DNA of 64,000 bases, from contig NZ_CP102630.1 of the NCBI RefSeq assembly GCF_024721605.1, positions 62,001 to 126,000 of the forward strand. Direction: 5' to 3'. This document shows, one piece after another, positions 9,590 through 17,319 of the stretch. The notes below the pieces were generated by a model, which was not told where the DNA came from, searched no databases, and was given only the letters and a program-made list of their open reading frames with translations. A program made the position numbers and the translations under genes. The first letter of the stretch is position 1. The number at the start of each line of letters is the position of its first letter. The stretch is from Sphingomicrobium flavum (GTDB taxonomy: Bacteria; Pseudomonadota; Alphaproteobacteria; Sphingomonadales; Sphingomonadaceae).

Positions 9590-11038
9590 ATGCATGCCAT
9601 GGAAACAGGCACACTTTTCTCGCTCGCCCTCTATTTCATCGCCATGATCGGCATCGGCCTATGGGCCTGGAAGCGATCGTCGGGCAGCTCGGAAGGCTAT
9701 CTGCTGGCAGGGCGCAACCTGCCGCCCGCCGTCGCCGCCCTTTCCGCCGGCGCATCGGACATGTCGGGCTGGCTGCTGCTGGGGCTTCCCGGCGCGCTTT
9801 ATGCTGCCGGGCTGGTCGAAGCCTGGATCGGCATCGGGCTCTTCATCGGTGCCTTGATCAACTGGATCGTCGTGGCACCCCGGCTTCGCCAGCAGACCGA
9901 AGAATATGGCAATGCGCTCACCATCCCCGAATTCCTCGCAAACCGTTTTCCCGACAAGGCGACGGCGCTACGCCTTATCAGTGCGCTGATCATCGTGGTT
10001 TTCTTCGCGGTCTACACCGCAGCCGGGCTGGTGGGCGGCGGCAAGCTGTTCGAAACCAGCTTTGCCGGCATGCTCGATCTTGGGATGAGCGACTATATGA
10101 CCGGCATCTGGGTCACCGCTTTGGTGGTGATGGCCTATACGATGACCGGCGGCTTCCTCGCCGTCAGCCTGACCGATTTCGTCCAGGGGCTGATCATGGT
10201 GACCGCGCTGGTCGTCATGCCGCTAGTCGTCATGTTTGGCCCGGGCGGCAGCGCTGGCGGCTCACTGGCAGAGGTGCCGGTGGAAGGTTTTCTCGACATC
10301 ACCAACGGGCTGACACTGCTCGGCTTCGTCAGCCTGATGGCTTGGGGCCTGGGCTATTTCGGCCAGCCGCACATCATCGTGCGCTTCATGGCGGTGCGCT
10401 CGGTCGCGGAGGTGAAGACCGCGCGCACTATCGGCATGACCTGGATGGGCGTGGCCCTGCTGGGCGCGATCGGCATCGGGCTGGCCGGGCGGGCCTATGT
10501 CGAGCGCAACGGCATGACGATCGATGATCCCGAAACCATCTTCATCGTGCTCGCGAACACGCTGTTCCACCCGTTGGTGACCGGCTTCCTGCTCGCGGCC
10601 CTCTTGGCCGCGATCATGTCCACCATCAGCTCGCAATTGTTGGTCGCCTCCTCCTCGCTGACCGAGGATTTCTACAAGCTCTTCTTCCGCAAGGAAGCGG
10701 GCGAGAAGGAAAGCGTCAATGTGGGGCGCATCTGCGTCGCCCTCGTCGCATTGGTCGCCATCGTCATCGCCAGCGATCCTGACAGCAAGGTGCTGGGGCT
10801 GGTCTCGAATGCCTGGGCCGGCTTTGGCGCGGCCTTCGGCCCGCTCATCATCCTGGCGCTGACCTGGAAGAAGATGACGGGCGCGGGCGCGGTCGCGGGG
10901 CTGGTCACAGGCGCTGCCACCGTCATGGCCTGGATCGCGCTCGACATCGGCGTCATCTACGAAATCGTGCCCGGCTTCATCGCCGCCTGGGCCGCCATCT
11001 GGCTGGTCAGCAATATGACCCAGCCCAAAGGAGCATAA
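9590..11038 (+). CDS. putP: Sodium/proline symporter family (SSS) transporter
   Basis: 482 residues, polytopic, with many hydrophobic helices of the sodium:solute symporter family. GYLLAGRNLPPAVAALSAGASDMSGWLLLGLPG near the N-terminus and the GLGYFGQPHIIVRFMAV segment are characteristic of PutP. It would import L-proline with Na+. Start may be ATG 9590 or the in-frame ATG 9599 (METGTLFSLALYF). It is divergent from phoX across a 120-nt gap and is followed only 5 nt later by the formaldehyde dehydrogenase gene, with a GGAG near the junction, so read-through is plausible although the functions are unrelated. Confidence 0.88.
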   Translation: MHAMETGTLFSLALYFIAMIGIGLWAWKRSSGSSEGYLLAGRNLPPAVAALSAGASDMSGWLLLGLPGALYAAGLVEAWIGIGLFIGALINWIVVAPRLRQQTEEYGNALTIPEFLANRFPDKATALRLISALIIVVFFAVYTAAGLVGGGKLFETSFAGMLDLGMSDYMTGIWVTALVVMAYTMTGGFLAVSLTDFVQGLIMVTALVVMPLVVMFGPGGSAGGSLAEVPVEGFLDITNGLTLLGFVSLMAWGLGYFGQPHIIVRFMAVRSVAEVKTARTIGMTWMGVALLGAIGIGLAGRAYVERNGMTIDDPETIFIVLANTLFHPLVTGFLLAALLAAIMSTISSQLLVASSSLTEDFYKLFFRKEAGEKESVNVGRICVALVALVAIVIASDPDSKVLGLVSNAWAGFGAAFGPLIILALTWKKMTGAGAVAGLVTGAATVMAWIALDIGVIYEIVPGFIAAWAAIWLVSNMTQPKGA

Positions 11039-11043
11039 GCTAA

Positions 11044-12156
11044 ATGAAAACCCGCGCCGCCGTTGCTTTTGAAGCGAAGAAGCCGCTCGAAATCGTCGAA
11101 GTGGACCTTGAAGGCCCCAAGGAAGGCGAGGTGCTGGTCGAGATCATGGCGACGGGCATCTGCCATACCGATGCCTATACGCTCGACGGGTTCGATTCAG
11201 AGGGCATCTTTCCTAGCATCCTTGGCCACGAAGGTGCAGGGATCGTGCGCGAGGTCGGCCCCGGCGTCACCAGCGTAAAGCCCGATGACCATGTCATCCC
11301 GCTTTACACCCCCGAATGCGGCCAGTGCAAAACCTGCCTTTCGGGCAAGTCCAACCTGTGCACCGCGATCCGCGCCACGCAGGGCAAGGGCGTGATGCCC
11401 GATGGCACCTCGCGCTTCTCCTATAAGGGCGAGACCATCTACCATTATATGGGCTGCTCGACCTTTTCGAACTTTACCGTGCTGCCTGAAATCGCGGTCG
11501 CCAAGATCCGTGAGGACGCGCCCTTCAAGACCAGCTGCTATATTGGCTGCGGAGTCACGACCGGCGTCGGCGCGGTCACCAAGACGGCCAAGGTCCAGCC
11601 GGGCGACAATGTCGCCGTCTTCGGACTGGGGGGCATCGGCCTCAACGTCATCCAGGGCGCCAAGCTGGCGGGGGCGGGCAAGATCATCGGCGTCGATATC
11701 AACCCCGACCGCGAGGAATGGGGCCGCCAGTTCGGCATGACCGACTTCATCGACGGGCGCGGGTTGAGCCGCGACGATACCATCGCCAAGGTGCTGGCGC
11801 TGACCGATGGCGGGGCCGATTACAGCTTCGACTGCACCGGCAATACCGAAGTGATGCGCACGGCATTGGAATGCTGCCACCGCGGCTGGGGCACCAGCGT
11901 CATCATCGGCGTTGCCGAAGCCGGCAAGGAAATCGCCACCCGTCCCTTCCAGCTGGTGACCGGGCGCAACTGGCGCGGCACGGCCTTTGGCGGCGCCAAG
12001 GGGCGCACCGACGTGCCCAAGATTGTCGACATGTATATGGACGGCCAGATCGCCATCGATCCGATGATCACCCACGTCCTGGGCCTCGAAGACATCAACA
12101 AGGGTTTCGACCTCATGCATGCGGGGGAAAGCATCCGCAGCGTCGTGGTCTATTAG
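11044..12156 (+). CDS. frmA: S-(hydroxymethyl)glutathione dehydrogenase / class III alcohol dehydrogenase
   Basis: 370 residues, the standard length. Catalytic zinc ligands lie in [11 protein letters not shown] and GHEGAGIV with a later Cys, and the structural zinc loop is [16 protein letters not shown]. The NAD-binding motif GLGGIGL is near residue 200 with the Asp of the following strand ([10 protein letters not shown]) selecting NAD. It oxidises S-hydroxymethylglutathione, formed spontaneously from formaldehyde and glutathione, to S-formylglutathione; the family also reduces S-nitrosoglutathione. The S-formylglutathione hydrolase gene two positions downstream completes the pathway. Confidence 0.95.
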   Translation: MKTRAAVAFEAKKPLEIVEVDLEGPKEGEVLVEIMATGICHTDAYTLDGFDSEGIFPSILGHEGAGIVREVGPGVTSVKPDDHVIPLYTPECGQCKTCLSGKSNLCTAIRATQGKGVMPDGTSRFSYKGETIYHYMGCSTFSNFTVLPEIAVAKIREDAPFKTSCYIGCGVTTGVGAVTKTAKVQPGDNVAVFGLGGIGLNVIQGAKLAGAGKIIGVDINPDREEWGRQFGMTDFIDGRGLSRDDTIAKVLALTDGGADYSFDCTGNTEVMRTALECCHRGWGTSVIIGVAEAGKEIATRPFQLVTGRNWRGTAFGGAKGRTDVPKIVDMYMDGQIAIDPMITHVLGLEDINKGFDLMHAGESIRSVVVY

Positions 12157-12168
12157 GGAGAAAAAGCC

Positions 12169-12543
12169 ATGTTCAGTCACATGATGGTGGGGTCGGACGA
12201 TCTCGACCGGTCCAAGTCATTCTATGATGCGACCTTCGCCGCCTTTGGTGGTCCGGAAGGGATTGTCGATCCTAAAGGGCGGCTGGTCTATCGCCACAAT
12301 GGCGCGGTGTTCCTGGTGACCAAGCCGATCGACGGCCAGCCCGCCAGCTGCGGGAATGGCATGACCGTCGGCTTCGGCATGACCCCCGAACAAGCCGATG
12401 CCTGGCATGCCGCAGGGATCGCCGCCGGCGGCACCGCTATCGAAGATCCGCCCGGCATCCGCGAAGGCGGCGGCATGAAGCTCTACCTTGCCTATCTGCG
12501 TGATCCCGACGGCAACAAGCTGTGCGCGCTTCATCGGATGTAA
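12169..12543 (+). CDS. VOC (glyoxalase/bleomycin-resistance fold) family protein
   Basis: 124 residues forming one vicinal-oxygen-chelate domain: an N-terminal FSHMMVGSDDLDRSKSFYD and a C-terminal YLAYLRDPDGNKLCALHR. The N-terminal His of the metal site is present in the SHMMVG strand and the matching acidic residue is absent from the usual C-terminal Glu position, so metal catalysis is uncertain. Proteins of this type commonly sit beside glutathione-dependent formaldehyde genes in alphaproteobacteria. An AGGGAGAAAAAGCC ribosome site precedes it, 12 nt after frmA. A glutathione-adduct role is inferred only from context. Confidence 0.85.
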   Translation: MFSHMMVGSDDLDRSKSFYDATFAAFGGPEGIVDPKGRLVYRHNGAVFLVTKPIDGQPASCGNGMTVGFGMTPEQADAWHAAGIAAGGTAIEDPPGIREGGGMKLYLAYLRDPDGNKLCALHRM

Positions 12544-12551
12544 GTCGTGCG

Positions 12552-13055
12552 ATGCGCGGTGAGGCAGGATTATTCGCTGATCTTGCCGCGCTGGGCATCG
12601 CCTTTGATCTGCATGAACATCGGGCGGTGTTCACCGTAGAAGAAAGCCGCGCCATCGATGGCGATATCCCGGGCGAACACACCAAGAATTTGTTCCTCAA
12701 GGATACGGGCGGCTGCTTCTGGCTGCTCACCGTCCCTGCCTTGGCGCGCGTGGACCTCAAGGCCCTGCCGCAAGCCATCGGCTGCAAGCGCGTGAGCTTC
12801 GGCAAGGCCGAGGATTTGGTGCGCTTGCTCGGCGTGGAGCCCGGATCGGTCACGCCGCTGGCGACCGTCAACGCAGCGCCGTCCACCATCCGCATTGTCA
12901 TTGATCAGCACATCGCCAAAGCGGACCGCACCAATGTACATCCGCTGCGCAATACCGCTACGGTCGGGCTTTCGGGGCCGGACCTGATGCGGCTGCTCGA
13001 ACATTGGGGGCATGAGGCGATTGTCGCTGCCATCCCGGCGAAGGACGAAGAATGA
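12552..13055 (+). CDS. YbaK/ProX-type aminoacyl-tRNA deacylase domain protein
   Basis: 167 residues of the prolyl-tRNA synthetase-associated (INS-like) domain: FDLHEHRAVFTVEES, then GEHTKNLFLKDTGGCFWLLTVPA with the conserved Lys, and a C-terminal DQHIAKADRTNVHPLRNTATVGLS. This free-standing family (ProXp-ala/PrdX) hydrolyses mischarged Ala-tRNA(Pro) and similar species in trans. The start is set at ATG 12552, just after the VOC stop; an upstream in-frame start at 12522 would overlap the VOC gene. It ends in a 4-nt overlap with fghA. Its position in a formaldehyde operon is probably incidental. Confidence 0.85.
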   Translation: MRGEAGLFADLAALGIAFDLHEHRAVFTVEESRAIDGDIPGEHTKNLFLKDTGGCFWLLTVPALARVDLKALPQAIGCKRVSFGKAEDLVRLLGVEPGSVTPLATVNAAPSTIRIVIDQHIAKADRTNVHPLRNTATVGLSGPDLMRLLEHWGHEAIVAAIPAKDEE

Positions 13056-13900
13056 CGATCGAGACGATTTCGGAAAATCGCAGCCATGGCGGCGTGCAGG
13101 GCGTCTATGCGCACGCATCGAGCGCGACCTCCACCAAGATGACCTTTTCCGTGTTCGTGCCGGAGCATCAGCCGGGCGTTCGGCTTCCAGTGCTGTGGTA
13201 CCTCTCGGGCCTCACCTGCACCCATGCCAATGTCACCGAAAAAGGCGAATTTCGCGCGGCCTGCGCACAGAATGGCATCATCTTCATCGCGCCCGACACC
13301 AGCCCGCGCGGCGAAGGCGTGCCGGACGACAGTGCGGGCGCATGGGATTTCGGGCTGGGCGCGGGCTTCTATGTCGATGCGACGGAAAAGCCGTGGAGCG
13401 CCAATTACAAGATGTGGTCCTATATGACCGACGAACTGCCCGCGCTCATCGCCCAGCATTTTCCGGTCGACATGGACCGCCAGTCGATCACCGGCCACAG
13501 CATGGGCGGCCATGGCGCGCTGACTGCGGCGCTGCGCCATCCCGGGCGCTACCGCTCCGTCTCCGCCTTTGCGCCCATCTGCCATCCGGTCATGGCGCCC
13601 TGGGGCAAGAAGGCCTTCCCGCTCTATCTGGGCCAGGACCAGGCCGAATGGCGCGCGCACGATGCCACCGCGCTGATCGAGGACGGGGCGCGGGTGGCGG
13701 AAATATTGGTCGATGTCGGGCTTGGCGATAATTTTCTTGAAGAGCAGTTGATGCCCGACGCCTTGGAAGCCGCCTGCGCCGCTGCCGGGATCGACCTTAC
13801 GCTTCGCCGCCAACCTGGCTATGATCACAGCTATTATTTCATTTCGACCTTCATGGCCGATCATGTCGCCTGGCATGCCGCGCGCCTGAACAGGGAGTAG
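13052..13900 (+). CDS. fghA: S-formylglutathione hydrolase
   Basis: 282 residues of the esterase D family. The nucleophile is Ser150 in the GHSMGGHGAL elbow, the oxyanion region is LWYLSGLTCTHANVTEKG, and the catalytic His is in PGYDHSYYFI near the C-terminus. It hydrolyses S-formylglutathione to formate and glutathione, the second step after FrmA. The start ATGA overlaps the preceding stop by 4 nt, so it is translationally coupled in the frmA-VOC-deacylase-fghA unit. Confidence 0.94.
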   Translation: MTIETISENRSHGGVQGVYAHASSATSTKMTFSVFVPEHQPGVRLPVLWYLSGLTCTHANVTEKGEFRAACAQNGIIFIAPDTSPRGEGVPDDSAGAWDFGLGAGFYVDATEKPWSANYKMWSYMTDELPALIAQHFPVDMDRQSITGHSMGGHGALTAALRHPGRYRSVSAFAPICHPVMAPWGKKAFPLYLGQDQAEWRAHDATALIEDGARVAEILVDVGLGDNFLEEQLMPDALEAACAAAGIDLTLRRQPGYDHSYYFISTFMADHVAWHAARLNRE

Positions 13901-13907
13901 CCTTTTG

Positions 13908-14735
13908 ATGAAAACCATCCTGCTGCACGTCCAGGACGATGAGCGCGTCGATATCCGCGTGGAAAATGCGCTCGCCATCGCGCGGGCGGCCAGCGCGCAT
14001 CTCGATGTGCTGCACGTCACACCTGAGGAAGCGATGGCGACCTTCGAAAGCTTCGGCGGCATCGATGTGGATGGCTCGGGCCGCAAGGCGCTCGAAAATG
14101 CCGAGGACGCTTTGGAAGCGCGCGTGCGCGATGAACTCAAGAATGAGGATGTGAGCTGGGATTATCACCGCGTCGTCGGCCCCACGCTCAATTCGCTGGC
14201 CAGCCGGGCGGCACTATCGGACCTGATCGTCACGGGGCGCACCGCGCATCGCCAGCATGGCCGCGCCACCCCGCTGCAGATGCTGGGCGACCTCCTCCAT
14301 GAATCGCGCACCCCGCTCTTCCTGCGCGGCGAGGAAAAGGAGCGCTTCGACCCTTGCGGCACCGCGATGATCGCCTGGGATGGCAGCTATGAAGCCGCCA
14401 ATGCGGTGCGCAACGCCGCCGGCCTGTTGCGGCTGGCGAGCGAGGTCCATGTCGTGCGCGTGACCGAAAAGGGCGAGGAAGTGCCCCCCGGCCTCTACCC
14501 GCTGACGCGCGTGCTCGAATATCTCTCGCGCCTTGGCATCCACGGCGAATATCACCGTATTGCCGAAGTGGACGGGCTGGTGACCGAAGCGCTCTACGAT
14601 CATGGCCGCAAGCATGGCGCCGGCCTCTTGGTCGCGGGCGGCTACAGCCATAGCCGCATCGGCCAATATTTCTTCGGCGGCGTGACGCGCACGCTCTTGC
14701 AGGACTGCCCCATGGGGCTGGCCATCGCGCATTAA
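13908..14735 (+). CDS. Universal stress protein with tandem Usp domains
   Basis: 275 residues containing two UspA-like units: residues 1-145 (MKTILLHVQDDERVDIRVENAL) and about 155-275 (AMIAWDGSYEAANAVRNAAGL). The second unit ends with GLLVAGGYSHSRIGQYFFGGVTRTLL, the G-x2-G-x9-G(S/T) nucleotide-binding motif in near-canonical form. Start taken at ATG 13908, with a GGGAG upstream. It immediately precedes ktrB and ktrA on the same strand. Usp domains frequently accompany ion transporters as nucleotide-sensing partners, so coupling to potassium uptake is possible but unproven. Confidence 0.87.
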   Translation: MKTILLHVQDDERVDIRVENALAIARAASAHLDVLHVTPEEAMATFESFGGIDVDGSGRKALENAEDALEARVRDELKNEDVSWDYHRVVGPTLNSLASRAALSDLIVTGRTAHRQHGRATPLQMLGDLLHESRTPLFLRGEEKERFDPCGTAMIAWDGSYEAANAVRNAAGLLRLASEVHVVRVTEKGEEVPPGLYPLTRVLEYLSRLGIHGEYHRIAEVDGLVTEALYDHGRKHGAGLLVAGGYSHSRIGQYFFGGVTRTLLQDCPMGLAIAH

Positions 14736-14753
14736 GGCCGGACCCCTCGCCAG

Positions 14754-16088
14754 ATGATATTGCGCGGCCTTCGCCACCCCACGCGGATCGTTCCGCTGGT
14801 CTTCCTCGCGACCATCCTCGTCGGCACGCTGCTGCTCGCGCTGCCCTGGTCGCGCGCCGGTGAGGGCGCAGCGCCGCTGCTGACCGCCTTTTTCACCGCC
14901 ACCTCGGCAGTCGCGGTCACCGGGCTCATCACGGTGGACACGCCGACCTACTGGTCGGGCTTTGGCCAGGGCGTCATCCTGGCGCTGATCCAGGTCGGCG
15001 GGTTCGGCGTCATGGCCGCTGCCACCTTGCTCGGCCTGCTGGTGGGGCGCGGCTTTGGCCTGTCCGACCGGCTGATCACACGGACCGAGCGCGGGCGGCT
15101 GGAATTTGGCGACGCGGCCGGGGTGCTCAAGCTGGTGCTGATGGTCACCGTCGTCGTCGAGACGGTGATCGCCATCATCCTGACGCTGCGGCTGCGCTTC
15201 GCCCATGGCGCCGAATGGGGCGAGGCGGCATGGCACGGCATCTTCCATTCGATCAGCGCCTTCAACAATGCCGGCTTCTCGACCTATTCGGACAGCCTGA
15301 TGGGATTCCAGGGCGATGGCTTCATCCTCTTGCCGGTCGCGCTTGCAGTGATCATCACTGCGCTTGGCTTCCCGGTGATGCAGGAATTGCGCGCGCGCCC
15401 GTTCGAATGGCACCGCTGGACGCTGCACAGCAAGATCACCTTGGCGGGCACGCTGGTGCTGCTGACAGGCGGCTTTTTCGGAATCCTGCTCGCCGAATGG
15501 GGCAATCCCGATACGCTGGGGCCCATGGCGGTGGGCGAAAAGATGCTGAACGCCTTCTTCCATTCGGTGATGCCGCGCACCGCCGGGTTCAACAGCCTCG
15601 ATGTCGGCTCCTTCCGTGTCGAGACGCTGTCGATGAACTATCTATTGATGTTTATCGGCGGCGGCAGCGCGGGCACCGCAGGAGGGATCAAGATCACCAC
15701 CTTCTTCCTGATCGGCATCGTGGTGTGGAGCGAGATACGCGGCCAGCGCGATCCCGCCATCTTTGGCCGCCGCGTCGGGCGCCATGTCGAACGCCAGGCG
15801 CTGAGCGTCGTCATCCTAGCCGCCAGCCTCATCATGGTCGGTACGCTCATCCTGCTGTCGACCACGCCCCTGATGCTGCAGGACGCCTTGTTCGAGGTCG
15901 TCAGCGCCTTTTCGACCGTGGGCCTGTCGACCGGCGTCACCGCCGACCTGCCGCCCGTCGCCCAGCTGACGCTCATCGTCCTGATGTTCGTCGGGCGCAT
16001 TGGAACCATCACCATCGCCACCGCGCTTGCCCTGTCGGCAGGACAGGTCAACTATCGCTATCCAGAGGAGCGCCCCATCATTGGCTAG
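14754..16088 (+). CDS. ktrB: Potassium uptake channel subunit, TrkH/KtrB family
   Basis: 444 residues, the size of KtrB. The four pore-loop filter sequences of the superfamily can be read in order: SAVAVTGLIT, AFNNAGFSTY, PRTAGFNSLD and STVGLSTGVT, each with the conserved glycine. Hydrophobic M1-P-M2 repeats surround them. It would form the K+ (Na+-coupled) translocating dimer in the inner membrane, gated by the cytosolic RCK protein encoded next. The ktrA start codon lies inside its last codons (16081 versus stop at 16086-16088). Confidence 0.92.
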   Translation: MILRGLRHPTRIVPLVFLATILVGTLLLALPWSRAGEGAAPLLTAFFTATSAVAVTGLITVDTPTYWSGFGQGVILALIQVGGFGVMAAATLLGLLVGRGFGLSDRLITRTERGRLEFGDAAGVLKLVLMVTVVVETVIAIILTLRLRFAHGAEWGEAAWHGIFHSISAFNNAGFSTYSDSLMGFQGDGFILLPVALAVIITALGFPVMQELRARPFEWHRWTLHSKITLAGTLVLLTGGFFGILLAEWGNPDTLGPMAVGEKMLNAFFHSVMPRTAGFNSLDVGSFRVETLSMNYLLMFIGGGSAGTAGGIKITTFFLIGIVVWSEIRGQRDPAIFGRRVGRHVERQALSVVILAASLIMVGTLILLSTTPLMLQDALFEVVSAFSTVGLSTGVTADLPPVAQLTLIVLMFVGRIGTITIATALALSAGQVNYRYPEERPIIG

Positions 16089-16743
16089 GAAGAAAAAAGC
16101 ACCCATCATGGTCATCGGGCTGGGCCGGTTCGGCACCGCCGTCGCCACCAGCCTGATGCAGATGGGCTATGAAGTGCTGGGCGTCGATGCCGATCCCAAG
16201 TCGGTGCAGATGATCGCCGACAGCATCACCCAGGTCGTCGAGGCCGATTCGACCGAGGTCGAGACGCTGCGACAGCTGGGCGCCAGCGATTGCTCGACCG
16301 TCGTCGTCGGGATCGGCACCGACCTGGAAGCCAGCGTGCTCACCGTGCTGGCGCTCAAGGACTTGGGCATCTCGCGGATCTGGGCCAAGGCCACCAACGA
16401 TCGCCATGGCCGCATCCTCGAACAGGTGGGGGCGACCCATGTCGTCTATCCTGAAGCGCGGATGGGCGAACGCGTCGCCCACATGGCGGTGGGCAAGATG
16501 ATCGATTATATCGAATTTGACGATAATTTCGCCATCGCCAAGACCCGCGCCCCGGCCGAAACTGCGGGCAAGACGCTCGATGAATCGGGGGTCAGGACCA
16601 AACATGGCGTGACCGTGGTGGGCGTCAAACGCCCGCGCACCGATTTCGACTATGCCACGCCCGAAACGCTGATCGACAAGGACGATCTATTGATCGTGTC
16701 GGGCCGGGTCGACCTAGTCGAGGCCTTCTGCGCGCTCGACTGA
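16081..16743 (+). CDS. ktrA: Potassium channel regulatory subunit, TrkA-N/RCK (KtrA)
   Basis: 220 residues, the usual KtrA length. The N-terminal Rossmann domain has GLGRFGTAVA and the acidic end of the next strand in GVDADPKSV, which binds NAD(H)/ATP/ADP; the TrkA-C domain follows from about residue 140. I choose TTG 16081 as start because it overlaps the ktrB stop, as in coupled ktrBA pairs, and the residues just after it (ARKKKAPIMVIG) lead directly into the first strand. The longer frame to 16000 adds 27 residues that are simply ktrB sequence read out of frame. Confidence 0.9.
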   Translation: MARKKKAPIMVIGLGRFGTAVATSLMQMGYEVLGVDADPKSVQMIADSITQVVEADSTEVETLRQLGASDCSTVVVGIGTDLEASVLTVLALKDLGISRIWAKATNDRHGRILEQVGATHVVYPEARMGERVAHMAVGKMIDYIEFDDNFAIAKTRAPAETAGKTLDESGVRTKHGVTVVGVKRPRTDFDYATPETLIDKDDLLIVSGRVDLVEAFCALD

Positions 16744-17082
16744 GCGGGGCTCGACGATCAGATAGATGACGGTGGTATCGCCCACGTTCAGCACTTCGTG
16801 CCAGGGCGTGCCTTCGCTGGCAAAATGGCTGCCGGTGGCAAGCTCGACCTCGTGCGTGCCCTTGTTATCGGTCAGCCGCATTGTCCCGCCCGACAGCGCA
16901 TAGCCGAAATGGCGGGCATGATAGTGGCGCTCATGGCCGACGCCCGGCGCGAATGTGCATTTGAGCACGCGCTGGGCGGCATCTTCGTGGAGGACTTCGC
17001 ACACGGGCTTGCCCTGCCATCCCGCTTCGAGCGGATCGGGGAGAGGTTGCGGGTGGAGCGCGGCAATGACGAGGCTCAACAT
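16714..17082 (-). CDS. Cupin-domain protein
   Basis: 122 residues forming a single small cupin barrel. Motif 1 is seen as GHERHYHARHFGYALSGG (metal-binding His cluster) and motif 2 around GSHFASEGTPWHEVLNVG with a further His. Function is not identifiable; such small cupins bind a divalent metal. It is convergent with ktrA and its last 30 nt lie inside the end of ktrA, a larger overlap than most pairs in this region. A shorter protein ending earlier is not possible in this frame. Confidence 0.75.
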   Translation of the reverse strand: MLSLVIAALHPQPLPDPLEAGWQGKPVCEVLHEDAAQRVLKCTFAPGVGHERHYHARHFGYALSGGTMRLTDNKGTHEVELATGSHFASEGTPWHEVLNVGDTTVIYLIVEPRSVERAEGLD

Positions 17083-17159
17083 CCGGGCTGCATTAACGGG
17101 GGTTCGGCGCGGTGCAAGTCTCGAAGTTTCACCATCCGGGCGCCAGTCACCATTCCAAC

Positions 17160-17183
17160 AAAAAAGCCGCCCGAAGGCGGCTT
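17160..17183 (-). terminator. Rho-independent terminator after tRNA-Glu
   Basis: Read on the minus strand this is AAGCCGCC-TTC-GGGCGGCTTTTTT: a GC-rich stem with a short loop followed by a T run, placed just 3' of the tRNA. Confidence 0.85.
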
Positions 17184-17191
17184 AGTTGGAA

Positions 17192-17267
17192 TGGTGACCC
17201 CTACGGGACTCGAACCCGTGTTTTCGCCGTGAAAGGGCGACGTCCTAGACCGCTAGACGAAGGGGCC
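17192..17267 (-). tRNA. tRNA-Glu (anticodon TTC)
   Basis: Read on the minus strand the 76 nt fold as a cloverleaf. The acceptor arm GGCCCCT pairs with AGGGGTC (one G-U), T8 follows, the anticodon loop is CTTTCAC with TTC, and the T arm is ACGGG-TTCGAGT-CCCGT. The gene encodes its own terminal CCA. It is the only RNA gene found in the window. Confidence 0.97.
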
Positions 17268-17284
17268 ACATCGGTGTGCGGGCG

Positions 17285-17313
17285 CGACTAGAAGAGACTC
17301 GAAGCCGCGTCAA
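17285..17313 (-). promoter_or_regulatory. Probable sigma70 promoter of tRNA-Glu
   Basis: On the minus strand TTGACG (17313-17308) and TAGTCG (17290-17285) are separated by 17 nt and lie 18 nt before the mature tRNA 5' end. The -35 box is strong and the -10 weak. It sits between the recJ stop and the tRNA. Confidence 0.5.
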
Positions 17314-17319
17314 CCCGTA

